Shown in pieces: positions 10,033-18,345 of a stretch of DNA of 64,000 bases; within the stretch, counting starts at the first letter, position 1, and each line of letters begins with the position of its first letter. A program made the position numbers and the translations under genes. A model generated the notes under the pieces. It was given only the letters and a program-made list of their open reading frames with translations, was not told the DNA's origin and searched no databases. Origin of the DNA: Caulobacteraceae bacterium (GTDB taxonomy: Bacteria; Pseudomonadota; Alphaproteobacteria; Caulobacterales; Caulobacteraceae); NCBI GenBank assembly GCA_031291645.1, contig JARLIQ010000061.1, positions 1-64,000 of the forward strand, in the 5' to 3' direction.

Positions 10033-10653
10033 TTGGCCAGGGACAGCCTTGCGGCCTACAGGGCCAAACGCGACTTCAACGTGACCGGCGAGCCGAGGGG
10101 CGAGCCCGCGACGCCGGCGTCCGGGCGTGCGCGCTTCGTCATCCAGAAGCACGCCGCAACCCGCCTGCACTACGACCTGCGGCTGGAGCACAAGGATGTG
10201 TTCCTGTCCTGGGCCGTCACCCGCGGCCCCTCGCGCGATCCGCACGACAAACGCCTGGCGGTGCAGGTCGAGGACCACCCGCTCGACTACGGCGACTTCG
10301 AAGGAACCATCCCCAAGGGCCAGTACGGCGGCGGAACGGTCATGCTGTGGGACCGCGGCTGGTGGGCGCCCGAGCCCGGCTTCGACGTGGATGCGGGGCT
10401 TGAGAAGGGCGAGTTGAAGGTCGTCTTCGCCGGCGAGCGGATGCGGGGCGGCTGGGCCCTGGTGCGGCTCAAGCACGACCGCGAGCACGGCAGGCGGGTC
10501 AACTGGCTGCTGATCAAGCATCGGGACGAATTCGTCCACGAACCTGACCCCGACTTCCTGGAGCAGACGGCGACGTCGGTGACCTCGGGCCGGACCATGG
10601 AGGAGATCGCCGCCGGGGCGCCCCTGGAACCGACCCGCACCCGTCGAGTTTAA
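10033..10653 (+). CDS. Stand-alone LigD-type 3'-phosphoesterase domain protein
   Basis: RFVIQKHAATRLHYDLRLEHKDVFLSWAVTRGPSRDPHDKRLAVQVEDHPLDYGDFEGTIPKGQYGGGTVMLWDRG. Confidence 0.9.
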   Translation: MARDSLAAYRAKRDFNVTGEPRGEPATPASGRARFVIQKHAATRLHYDLRLEHKDVFLSWAVTRGPSRDPHDKRLAVQVEDHPLDYGDFEGTIPKGQYGGGTVMLWDRGWWAPEPGFDVDAGLEKGELKVVFAGERMRGGWALVRLKHDREHGRRVNWLLIKHRDEFVHEPDPDFLEQTATSVTSGRTMEEIAAGAPLEPTRTRRV

Positions 10654-10701
10654 TGAGCCATAGGGCGCCGCCCGAACCGCGGCGTCTCAATAACGCCCTT
10701 A

Positions 10702-11103
10702 ATGCAGAAGAGGCTCATGGTCGAAAACCGCGCCCGTCGTGTTCTGATCGCCGATGACGAGACCCTGATCACCATGCTGATCCAGGACATGCTGTCCGAT
10801 CTGGGCTTCGAGACCGTCGGACCGGCCCATCAGTTGACCGAGGCCCTGAGCCTGGCCGAAGAGAGCGCGTTCGACTGCGCGATCCTGGACCTCAACATGA
10901 ACGGGCGGTCGACGACGCCGGTCGCCGAGATCCTGCTCGCGCGCGGCGTCCCGTTCGCCTTCGCCAGCGGCTACGCCGTCTCCGACCTCGGGCCAGCGTT
11001 CGAAGACGTCCCGGTGTTGCAGAAGCCGTTCGACGCCACCGACCTCGCCGAAATCCTCGATCAGCTTCTCGGCTTCCGCGCGGATGCGGCGGCCGACAAC
11101 TGA
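10702..11103 (+). CDS. Single-domain response regulator receiver (paralog of 8223..8603)
   Basis: VLIADDETLITMLIQDMLSDLGFETVGPAHQL, AILDLNMNG, PFAFASGYA, LQKPFD. Confidence 0.88.
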   Translation: MQKRLMVENRARRVLIADDETLITMLIQDMLSDLGFETVGPAHQLTEALSLAEESAFDCAILDLNMNGRSTTPVAEILLARGVPFAFASGYAVSDLGPAFEDVPVLQKPFDATDLAEILDQLLGFRADAAADN

Positions 11104-11342
11104 CCGCGCAACCTGCAGGCGCAGCCGCAGGTCCTTTCGTTGCAACCACCCGCCCTGTTTGGTGGCCGGCCGCCGTCGCGTGGGCCGGTTCCGAGGCGCG
11201 TCTGGCCCCGAGCCACGATGACTTCGCCGTGAGCGGGGAACAAAAACGCCCGCCCGGCGGCTCTTGACTGAGGTTCACCGGTCAGGCGGGGGCGCCTGCG
11301 TCCCCCGGATCGGCCTTTTGCGCTTCGCCAAGGAGAGTTCCG

Positions 11343-12470
11343 ATGAAGATCGCCCAGATCGCACCCCTCTACGAGGCCGTCCCGCCACAGCTCTACGGCG
11401 GGACTGAACGGGTGGTGGCGCATCTGTGCGACGCGCTGGTCCTGTTGGGCCACGAGGTGACCCTGTTCGCCAGCGCCGAGGCTTGCACCCTGGCCGAGCT
11501 GGTCCCCGTGCGGGACCAGGCGATCCGGCTCGATGCCGCGCCGCTGAAGTCGGACCTGGCGGCGCACCTGTCGATGCTGGCCGAGGTCCGCCGGATGAGG
11601 GAGCGGTTCGATATCCTGCACTTTCACACCGACATGCTGCACTTTCCGCTGTTCGAGGACGTGGCCTGCCGGACGCTCACCACCCTGCACGGGCGGCTGG
11701 ACCTGAAGGACCTGCCCGAGGTCTATCGGCGCTGGTCCAAGTTCCCCCTGGTCTCGATCTCGGACAGCCAGCGCGCCAGCCTGCCTTTCGCCAACTGGGT
11801 CGGGACGGTCTACCACGGCATACCCCAGACGCTGCTCCCGCCGAGCACGCGCCCGCGCGGCTACCTGGCCTTCCTCGGTCGCATCTCGCCGGAGAAGCGG
11901 CCCGACCGCGCCATCGCGATCGCCAGGCAGCTGAACATGCCGCTGAGGATCGCGGCCAAGGTCGATCCCGCGGACACGGCCTATTTCCACGACCAGATCG
12001 AGCCCCTGCTGGACCACCCCCTGATCGAGTACGTCGGCGAGATCGGCGACGACCGGAAGGCCGAGTTCCTGGGCGGCGCCGAGGCCCTGCTCTTTCCGAT
12101 CGACTGGCCCGAGCCATTCGGCCTTGTGATGATCGAGGCCATGGCCTGCGGCACGCCCGTCGTGGCCTTTGGCTGCGGCTCGACGCCGGAGATCATCGAC
12201 CACGGGGTGACCGGCTTCATCGTCTCGGACGAGGCGGAGGCGGTGCTGGCGGTGGAGGCGGCGCGCGGCCTGGACCGGCGCGAGGTGCGACGCCGGTTCG
12301 ACCGGCGCTTCTCCGCCACCGCCATGGCCCGCGGCTATCTGGACATCTACGCCGACCGGCTCGCGCACGCGCCGTTCGCGCCGGACGTCGCGGCCGAGGC
12401 CGGCGGCGAGGACGAGCCTGATCCGGCGCGGCCCGCGGCGCCCCCTCCCGCGCTCGCCCGGATCGCGTAA
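11343..12470 (+). CDS. Glycosyltransferase family 4
   Basis: MKIAQIAPLYEAVPPQLYGGTERVV..., GRISPEKRPDRAIAIARQL, EPFGLVMIEAMACGTPVVAF. Confidence 0.9.
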   Translation: MKIAQIAPLYEAVPPQLYGGTERVVAHLCDALVLLGHEVTLFASAEACTLAELVPVRDQAIRLDAAPLKSDLAAHLSMLAEVRRMRERFDILHFHTDMLHFPLFEDVACRTLTTLHGRLDLKDLPEVYRRWSKFPLVSISDSQRASLPFANWVGTVYHGIPQTLLPPSTRPRGYLAFLGRISPEKRPDRAIAIARQLNMPLRIAAKVDPADTAYFHDQIEPLLDHPLIEYVGEIGDDRKAEFLGGAEALLFPIDWPEPFGLVMIEAMACGTPVVAFGCGSTPEIIDHGVTGFIVSDEAEAVLAVEAARGLDRREVRRRFDRRFSATAMARGYLDIYADRLAHAPFAPDVAAEAGGEDEPDPARPAAPPPALARIA

Positions 12471-12482
12471 GCTCCCGGTCCC

Positions 12483-14621
12483 ATGGACGATCTCGCGGAA
12501 ACCTCCGCCCTGGTCGAGGAAGGCGCGGCCGTCGCCGAGCTCTTTTCGCTGAAGGACGGCGACGCCTTCCTGGTGGCCGACCATCAGGGGGACATCAGCG
12601 GCGGCGCGGACGGCCTGTTCGACTGCGACACCCGCATCCTGTCGCGCTTCGTCTTCCTGGTCGGCGACAGGCGGCCCGCGCCCCTGTCGTACGGGCTGTC
12701 GAAGGACAACGCCGTCTTCACCCTGCACGGGGCCAACCGCCGCCTGCCGCCGGTGGGAGGACGTGCGGCGCCCCGGGGGGTGATTCACATCGAGCGCAAG
12801 CGGGTGCTGTGGGCCGAGCGGCTGTACGAGCGGGTGCGCTGCGCCAACTTCGGCCTGGACGAGGTGATGCTGCCCCTGGCGTTCGAGTACGCGGCCGATT
12901 TCCTCGACATGTTCGAGGTGCGCGGCATGAAGCGCACCGCGCGCGGGCGGCTCGACGACACCGCGATTTCGGGCCGGCAGGTGATGTTCGGCTACGAGGG
13001 GCTCGACGGCGTGCGGCGGGCCAGCGCCGTGGCCTTCTCCGAGCCGCCCTGGCGCATGAGCCACCGGCGGTCGGAGTTCATGTTCACCCTGGAGCCGGGC
13101 CAGCACGTCGAGCTCTATATCGAGGCGGGTCCACAGCCGCTCGATCCGCCCACTGCCGAACGGTTCGACGAGGCCCTGGCGGGCGCGCTGCAGGCGGTGG
13201 GCGAGCGCGAGTGGCGCGGGGCCAGGCTCGGCTGCTCCGACCGCGCCTTCACCCGCTGGCTGCAGCAGTCGCGCGCCGACGTCGCCCTGCTGACCACCGA
13301 CCTGCCGACGGGCCCCTACCCCTACGCCGGCATCCCCTGGTTCTCGACCCCGTTCGGGCGGGACGGCATCCTGACCAGCTGGCAGATGCTGTGGCTGGAC
13401 CCGTCGCTGGCGCGCGGGGTGCTGCGCTACCTCGCCAGCCGCCAGGCCGGCGAGGTCTCGGCCTTCCGCGACAGCCAGCCCGGCAAGATCATGCACGAGA
13501 CCCGGCGCGGCGAGATGGCGGCGATGAACGAGATCCCGTTCGGCCTCTATTACGGCGGCGTCGACACCACGCCGCTGTTCGTGGCCCTGGCCGGGGCCTA
13601 CCTGCGCCGCACCGACGACGCCGCCCTGATGGCCGAGCTGTGGCCCGCGCTGAACGCCGCCGTCGGCTGGATCGAGCGCTATGGCGATTCCAACGGCGAC
13701 GGGCTGGTCGACTACCAGCGCGGGGCCGAGACGGGGCTGGCCAACCAGGGCTGGAAGGACAGCGAGGACTCGGTGTTCCACGCGGACGGCCGTATTGCGG
13801 GCGGTCCGATCGCCCTGGTCGAGGTGCAGGCCTACGCCTACGCCGCCTTCCAGGCCATGGCCGGGATCGCCGGGCGGCTGGGCGAGGCCGGCGCGGCGGA
13901 CTGGGCGGACAAGGCCGAGGCCATGCGCGAGCGGGTGGAGCGCCGCTTCTGGATGGAGGAGTCCGGCTTCTACGGCATCGCCATCGACGGCGATGGCCGG
14001 CTCTGCACGCCGGCGACGTCGAACGCGGGCCATCTGCTGTTCATGGGCCTGGCCGAGCCCGGCCGGGCGGTGCAGGTCACCCGGCGGCTGCTGTCGCCCG
14101 CCTTCGACAGCGGCTGGGGCGTGCGCACCCTCGCGGACGGCGCCGCGCGGTTCAACCCTATAAGTTACCACAACGGCTCGGTCTGGCCGCACGACACCAG
14201 CCTGTGCGTCGCGGGCATGGCCCGCTATGGCGAGCGCGCCGGGGTGGTCAAGCTGGTCGACGACGTCTTCCAGGCCGCCCAGGCGTTCGACATGCGCATG
14301 CCCGAACTGTTCTGCGGCTTCCCACGCCAGGCCGGCGAGCCGCCGATCGCCTATCCGGTGGCTTGCATGCCGCAGGCCTGGGCGGCCGGCTCGGTGTTCC
14401 TGCTGCTGCAGGCCTGCCTGGGCCTGACCGTCGACGCCGCCCGGCGCGAGGTGCGGCTGGTGCGTCCGGTCCTGCCGACCGGCGTCGACGCCCTGGCGAT
14501 CGACGACCTGGAGGTCGCGGGCGCCAGGATCGGCCTGCGGCTGCGGCGCTCCGACGGCGCGGTGGCGGTCAATCCTGCGCCGGGGTCCGATCCCTCGATC
14601 GCCCTGGTGATCGAGGGGTGA
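12483..14621 (+). CDS. Amylo-alpha-1,6-glucosidase / glycogen debranching-like protein
   Basis: N-term GDE domain (LFSLKDGDAFLVADHQGDISGGADGLFDCDTRILSRF), C-term (alpha/alpha)6 (PWFSTPFGRDGILTSWQ, NPISYHNGSVWPHDTSL). Confidence 0.88.
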   Translation: MDDLAETSALVEEGAAVAELFSLKDGDAFLVADHQGDISGGADGLFDCDTRILSRFVFLVGDRRPAPLSYGLSKDNAVFTLHGANRRLPPVGGRAAPRGVIHIERKRVLWAERLYERVRCANFGLDEVMLPLAFEYAADFLDMFEVRGMKRTARGRLDDTAISGRQVMFGYEGLDGVRRASAVAFSEPPWRMSHRRSEFMFTLEPGQHVELYIEAGPQPLDPPTAERFDEALAGALQAVGEREWRGARLGCSDRAFTRWLQQSRADVALLTTDLPTGPYPYAGIPWFSTPFGRDGILTSWQMLWLDPSLARGVLRYLASRQAGEVSAFRDSQPGKIMHETRRGEMAAMNEIPFGLYYGGVDTTPLFVALAGAYLRRTDDAALMAELWPALNAAVGWIERYGDSNGDGLVDYQRGAETGLANQGWKDSEDSVFHADGRIAGGPIALVEVQAYAYAAFQAMAGIAGRLGEAGAADWADKAEAMRERVERRFWMEESGFYGIAIDGDGRLCTPATSNAGHLLFMGLAEPGRAVQVTRRLLSPAFDSGWGVRTLADGAARFNPISYHNGSVWPHDTSLCVAGMARYGERAGVVKLVDDVFQAAQAFDMRMPELFCGFPRQAGEPPIAYPVACMPQAWAAGSVFLLLQACLGLTVDAARREVRLVRPVLPTGVDALAIDDLEVAGARIGLRLRRSDGAVAVNPAPGSDPSIALVIEG

Positions 14622-15382
14622 GCGCCGCCGGGCCAGGGCGGCTGCCCCCGCCGCCCCTGCTCGCGCCGCCGCGGCACGCCCTGTTCGCCGACCTCGACGG
14701 AACCCTGGCGCCGATCCGCCCGCGCCCCGGGGACGTGAGGCCCGACGCCGAGCGCGCGCGGGTGCTGGACGCACTGTCCGGGGCGTTGGACGGCGCGGTG
14801 GCGGTGATCACCGGCCGGGCGCTGGAGGACGCCGACCGCATCCTGGAAGGCCGTATCGCCGCCATCGCCGCCGTTCACGGCCTGCGCCGCCGCAATGCCG
14901 CCGGGATCGTGCTCGAAGCCGCCGCCGTTCCCCCGCCTGCGAGCGTGCGCGAGGCGATCGCGGCCTTCCTCGCCGCCCATCCGGCGCTCGCCGCCGAGGA
15001 CAAGGGCCTGGCCATCGCCCTGCACTATCGCGCCCAGCCCTCGGCCGCCGGCGCCTGCCGCACCCTCGCCCGGCGGCTGGCCGCCGAGCATGGACTGGGC
15101 GTCCAGGACGGCGACATGGTCGTCGAACTGCGCGCTGCTGGCCCGACCAAGGGCGAAGCCGTCGAGGCCTTCATGGCCGAGCCGCCGTTCGCCGGGCGCA
15201 CGCCCGTCTTCATCGGCGACGACCTGACCGACGAGCACGGCTTCGCCGGCGCCGAGCGGCTGGGCGGCCACGGGGTGATCGTGGGGCCGAGGCGGCCGAC
15301 CCGCGCGCGGTTCGCCCTGGACGACGTGGGCGCCGCCCTGGCCTGGCTGGCGGCCAGCGCGGGCCTCGGCCCGCAACCCTGA
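14618..15382 (+). CDS. otsB: Trehalose-6-phosphate phosphatase
   Basis: GTG start overlapping the previous stop; LFADLDGTLAPIRPRPGDV, VITGRAL, PVFIGDDLTDEHGF. Confidence 0.92.
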   Translation: MSAAGPGRLPPPPLLAPPRHALFADLDGTLAPIRPRPGDVRPDAERARVLDALSGALDGAVAVITGRALEDADRILEGRIAAIAAVHGLRRRNAAGIVLEAAAVPPPASVREAIAAFLAAHPALAAEDKGLAIALHYRAQPSAAGACRTLARRLAAEHGLGVQDGDMVVELRAAGPTKGEAVEAFMAEPPFAGRTPVFIGDDLTDEHGFAGAERLGGHGVIVGPRRPTRARFALDDVGAALAWLAASAGLGPQP

Positions 15383-15471
15383 GCATTCATCGACGCGCTT
15401 TTTCGGGAACCAGCCCACAGCCCAACCGCTTGTGAACACGCGATCTGGGCCGTTCCGCCCAGGCCTGCGGA

Positions 15472-16869
15472 GTGGCCGCCATCAGCCGCCTCATCGTCGT
15501 CTCCAACCGGGTCAGTCCCCCGGAGCACCGAAAATCAGGCGCGGCCGGCGGCCTGGCGGTCGCGGTCGCCGCGGCGCTTCGCCAGTATTCCGGCTTCTGG
15601 TTCGGCTGGAGCGGCCAGACCATCGAGACCTTCACCGGCGAGTTGCACACCCGGCGGGTCAACGACGTCGAGGTGGTCACCCTCGACCTCGAGGACGCGG
15701 ACTATCAGGAATATTACAACGGCTACGCCAACGGCACGCTCTGGCCGCTGTTCCACTACCGGATCGACCTAACCGCCTACGAGCGTTCGTTCGGCGAGGG
15801 CTACGAGCGGGTGAACCGGCGCTTCGCCGCGGCTCTCGCCCCGCTGGTGCAGCCAGGCGACCTGATCTGGGTGCACGACTACCACCTGATCCCCCTCGGC
15901 CGGGCGCTGCGCGAGCTGGGGGTGACCAATCCGATCGGCTTCTTCCTGCACATCCCCTGGCCGGCCCCGCAGCTCTTGACCACCCTGCCGCGGCATCGCC
16001 AGCTGGTGGAAGCGCTGTTCTCCTACGACCTCTTGGGCCTGCAGACCGACGAATGGCTGTCGGCGTTCGAGGCCTATGTGCTGGGCGAGGCGGGCGGCAG
16101 CCGGGAGGCGGACGGGCGGCTGCGCGCCTTCGGCCGCTCGGTCCGCGCCCAGGCCTTCCCGATCGGGCTCGACTTCGGCGACTTCCAGAAATTCGCCCGA
16201 AGCCGCACCGCCGACCGCGCCTACGACCGGATGGCCGCCCACAGCGCCTTCCGCGCCATGATCATCGGCGTGGAGCGGCTGGACTATTCCAAGGGCCTGG
16301 AGGAGCGGCTGGCCGGGTTCGAGAAGTTCCTGGAAGACAACCCCGACATGGTCCGCAAGGTGCTCTACCTGCAGATCGCGCCGACCTCGCGCGAGGAGGT
16401 GGAAGCCTACCAGGACCTGCGCGCGCGGATCTGGGCCCTGGCGGGGCGGATCAACGCGGCCTGGGCCGACATGGACTGGGCGCCGATCCAGTACGTCAAC
16501 CGGACCTATTCCCGGGTCGAGCTGGCCGGGGTCTATCGCGCCGCCCGCGTCGGGCTGGTCACGCCGCTGCGCGACGGGATGAACCTGGTGGCCAAGGAGT
16601 ACGTCGCCGCCCAGGACCCGTCGGACCCGGGCGTGCTGGTGCTGTCGCGCTTCGCGGGGGCGGCGCGCCAGATGCACGAGGCGTTGATCGTCAACCCGTT
16701 CAGCCGCGAGGAGCTGGCCGATGCGCTGAAGCGCGCCCTGGCCATGGAGCGGGCCGAGCGGACGCGGCGCTGGGAGGCGCTGATGGACGGGCTGAGCCGA
16801 ACCGACGTCCACGCCTGGCGCGACGACTTCGTCGCGGCGCTGAAGGCCGCCCGCGACGGGCCCGCCTAG
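15472..16869 (+). CDS. otsA: Trehalose-6-phosphate synthase
   Basis: RLIVVSNRVSPPEHRKSGAAGGLAVAV, WVHDYHLIPL, ERLDYSKGLEERL, LRDGMNLVAKEYVAAQ; GTG start. Confidence 0.95.
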   Translation: MAAISRLIVVSNRVSPPEHRKSGAAGGLAVAVAAALRQYSGFWFGWSGQTIETFTGELHTRRVNDVEVVTLDLEDADYQEYYNGYANGTLWPLFHYRIDLTAYERSFGEGYERVNRRFAAALAPLVQPGDLIWVHDYHLIPLGRALRELGVTNPIGFFLHIPWPAPQLLTTLPRHRQLVEALFSYDLLGLQTDEWLSAFEAYVLGEAGGSREADGRLRAFGRSVRAQAFPIGLDFGDFQKFARSRTADRAYDRMAAHSAFRAMIIGVERLDYSKGLEERLAGFEKFLEDNPDMVRKVLYLQIAPTSREEVEAYQDLRARIWALAGRINAAWADMDWAPIQYVNRTYSRVELAGVYRAARVGLVTPLRDGMNLVAKEYVAAQDPSDPGVLVLSRFAGAARQMHEALIVNPFSREELADALKRALAMERAERTRRWEALMDGLSRTDVHAWRDDFVAALKAARDGPA

Positions 16870-16941
16870 AGCCAGTTCGGATCAAGCGGGATCGCCTGAC
16901 GCGATAAAACGGGCTCCAATTCAAAGTATCAGAGCGTGACG
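16867..16941 (+). repeat. Putative alphaproteobacterial intergenic palindromic repeat (REP/RIME-like)
   Basis: tagagccagttcggatcaagcgggatcgcctgacgcgataaaacgggctccaattcaaagtatcagagcgtga: GAGCC...GGCTC ends and 'aattcaaa...agagcgtga' tail resemble dispersed intergenic repeats of the class; only one copy noticed here. Confidence 0.4.
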
Positions 16942-17207
16942 GACGCTGAGACCACCTCGTCGTCCTCCCGGCCCTCCCAGACCGAGGCCGAGGGCGCGCT
17001 GGCGACCGCGGCGGTCATCGCGCTGTCCGCGGCCGACGCCCGACCGCCCGGCGTGGACGAGCTGTGCTCATCCGGCGGCAGGGCTCCGATCACCGGGTGG
17101 GTGAAGCGGATGCGGTTGATCTGGCCGGGCGCAGCCTCGAAACGCGTCTCCCCGGCGACGCGCTGGCCGTGATCGATGGCCGGTTGGGATGGCTTGGTCG
17201 TGTCCAT
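16929..17207 (-). CDS. Hypothetical protein
   Basis: 92 aa MDTTKPSQPAIDHGQRVAGETRFEAAPGQINRIRFTHPVIGALPPDEHS...; GGACC-N16-CGTT (17253-17233, minus) upstream. Confidence 0.55.
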   Translation of the reverse strand: MDTTKPSQPAIDHGQRVAGETRFEAAPGQINRIRFTHPVIGALPPDEHSSSTPGGRASAADSAMTAAVASAPSASVWEGREDDEVVSASVTL

Positions 17208-17342
17208 GAGCGGGCTCCTCGTCCGAGGGAACAACGCGCCGGACCGTCCGAAGGTCCTCGGGCCGTCCTGCGCGCCGGCGCGGATCGCTCGGCCGTCTCG
17301 GGCGTTACCCAAGTCGATCGACGGCAAACGGGAGACACGGAC

Positions 17343-17930
17343 ATGGACGACGCCCCTCAGCGCGGCGCGGCGAAGGCCGAGCCGTTCCTCAGCGACATCA
17401 AGACCCTGCGCCAGCGCGCGCGCCAGCACCTGGAGGACGGGGCCGTCACCCAGACCTACGGCGGCGACGTCAAGCGGACGATCGATATCCTGCAGACGGT
17501 GCTGGCGACGGAGCTGGTCTGCGTGCTGCGCTACACCGAACACGCCATCACCGCCTCCGGCATCTCGAGCCAGGCGGTGAGGGGCGAGTTCCGCCAGCAC
17601 GCCAAGGAAGAGCACGAGCACGCCCTGGCGGTGGCCGAGCGGATCAGCCAGCTGGGCGGGACGCCCAACTTCGACCCCGAGGGCTTGGCCGGCCGCTCGG
17701 CCTCCCAGTACGCCAAGGGCGAGAACCTGGTCGACATGATCCGGGAGAACCTGATCGCCGAGCGGATCGCGGTCGACCACTACCGCGAGCTGGTCCGCTA
17801 CTTCGCCGACCGCGACCCGGCCACCCGGGTGATGATCGAGGGGATCCTGGCGGTCGAGGAGGAGCACGCTGACGACATGCACGACCTTCTGGTCGCGCAC
17901 GAGGGCAAGCCGATGCTGCCGGACAACTGA
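17343..17930 (+). CDS. Ferritin-like/bacterioferritin-type (Dps-like) protein
   Basis: 195 aa; ELVCVLRYTEHAITASGIS, FRQHAKEEHEHALAVAERISQLGG, ILAVEEEHADDMHDLL; GGATC-N16-CGTT at 17282-17306 upstream. Confidence 0.85.
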   Translation: MDDAPQRGAAKAEPFLSDIKTLRQRARQHLEDGAVTQTYGGDVKRTIDILQTVLATELVCVLRYTEHAITASGISSQAVRGEFRQHAKEEHEHALAVAERISQLGGTPNFDPEGLAGRSASQYAKGENLVDMIRENLIAERIAVDHYRELVRYFADRDPATRVMIEGILAVEEEHADDMHDLLVAHEGKPMLPDN

Positions 17931-17942
17931 AGCGCCGGAGCT

Positions 17943-17967
17943 GGAACATCGCGAACCGGCGGACGTT
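17943..17967 (+). promoter_or_regulatory. sigma-EcfG promoter motif, exact
   Basis: GGAAC-ATCGCGAACCGGCGGA-CGTT, upstream of 18009..18329. Confidence 0.75.
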
Positions 17968-18008
17968 GAAACGGATCAGTGGAGCCAGGCGATCGGAGGA
18001 GGACGGCC

Positions 18009-18329
18009 ATGCCCCGCGGCGACAAGACCAAGTACACCGACAAGCAGGCGCGCAAGGCCGACCACATCGCGGAGGGCTACGAGCGCCGCGGCGTCTCGGA
18101 GACCGAAGCCGAACGCCGCGCCTGGGCCACGGTCAACAAGGACGACGGTGGCGGCAAGGAGCCGGGCGGCTCCGGCCACGGCCACAACACCGGGCATCCC
18201 GCCGCGCATAAGGGCGGCCGGATCGGCGCCGAGGCCTCGGCCCACCGTTCCGCCGCCGACCGCTCCGTCTCAGCCCGCAAGGCCGCCGCGACGCGCAAGC
18301 GCAACGCCGAACACCACGCCTCGCGCTGA
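18009..18329 (+). CDS. Small Gly/His/Lys-rich stress protein ('plasmid stabilization'/KGG-like family)
   Basis: MPRGDKTKYTDKQARKADHIAEGYERRGVSETEAERRAWATVNKDDGGGKEPGGSGHGH... Confidence 0.75.
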   Translation: MPRGDKTKYTDKQARKADHIAEGYERRGVSETEAERRAWATVNKDDGGGKEPGGSGHGHNTGHPAAHKGGRIGAEASAHRSAADRSVSARKAAATRKRNAEHHASR

Positions 18330-18345
18330 GCCGGGGAGCGGGGCG

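Noticed and set aside
11237-11262. GGAAC upstream of the GT4 gene as an EcfG promoter
   Set aside because: At spacers 16-17 the -10 reads CGGC/GGCT, too far from CGTT.
12809-14617. 5' part of ORF 12809..15382 as a separate protein
   Set aside because: Out-of-frame read of the debranching-like gene; only the part from 14618 (otsB) is real.
11061-14774. 1237-aa minus-strand ORF opposite the GT4/debranching genes
   Set aside because: His/Gln/Gly/Arg-rich antisense translation produced by GC-rich codon bias of convincing plus-strand genes.
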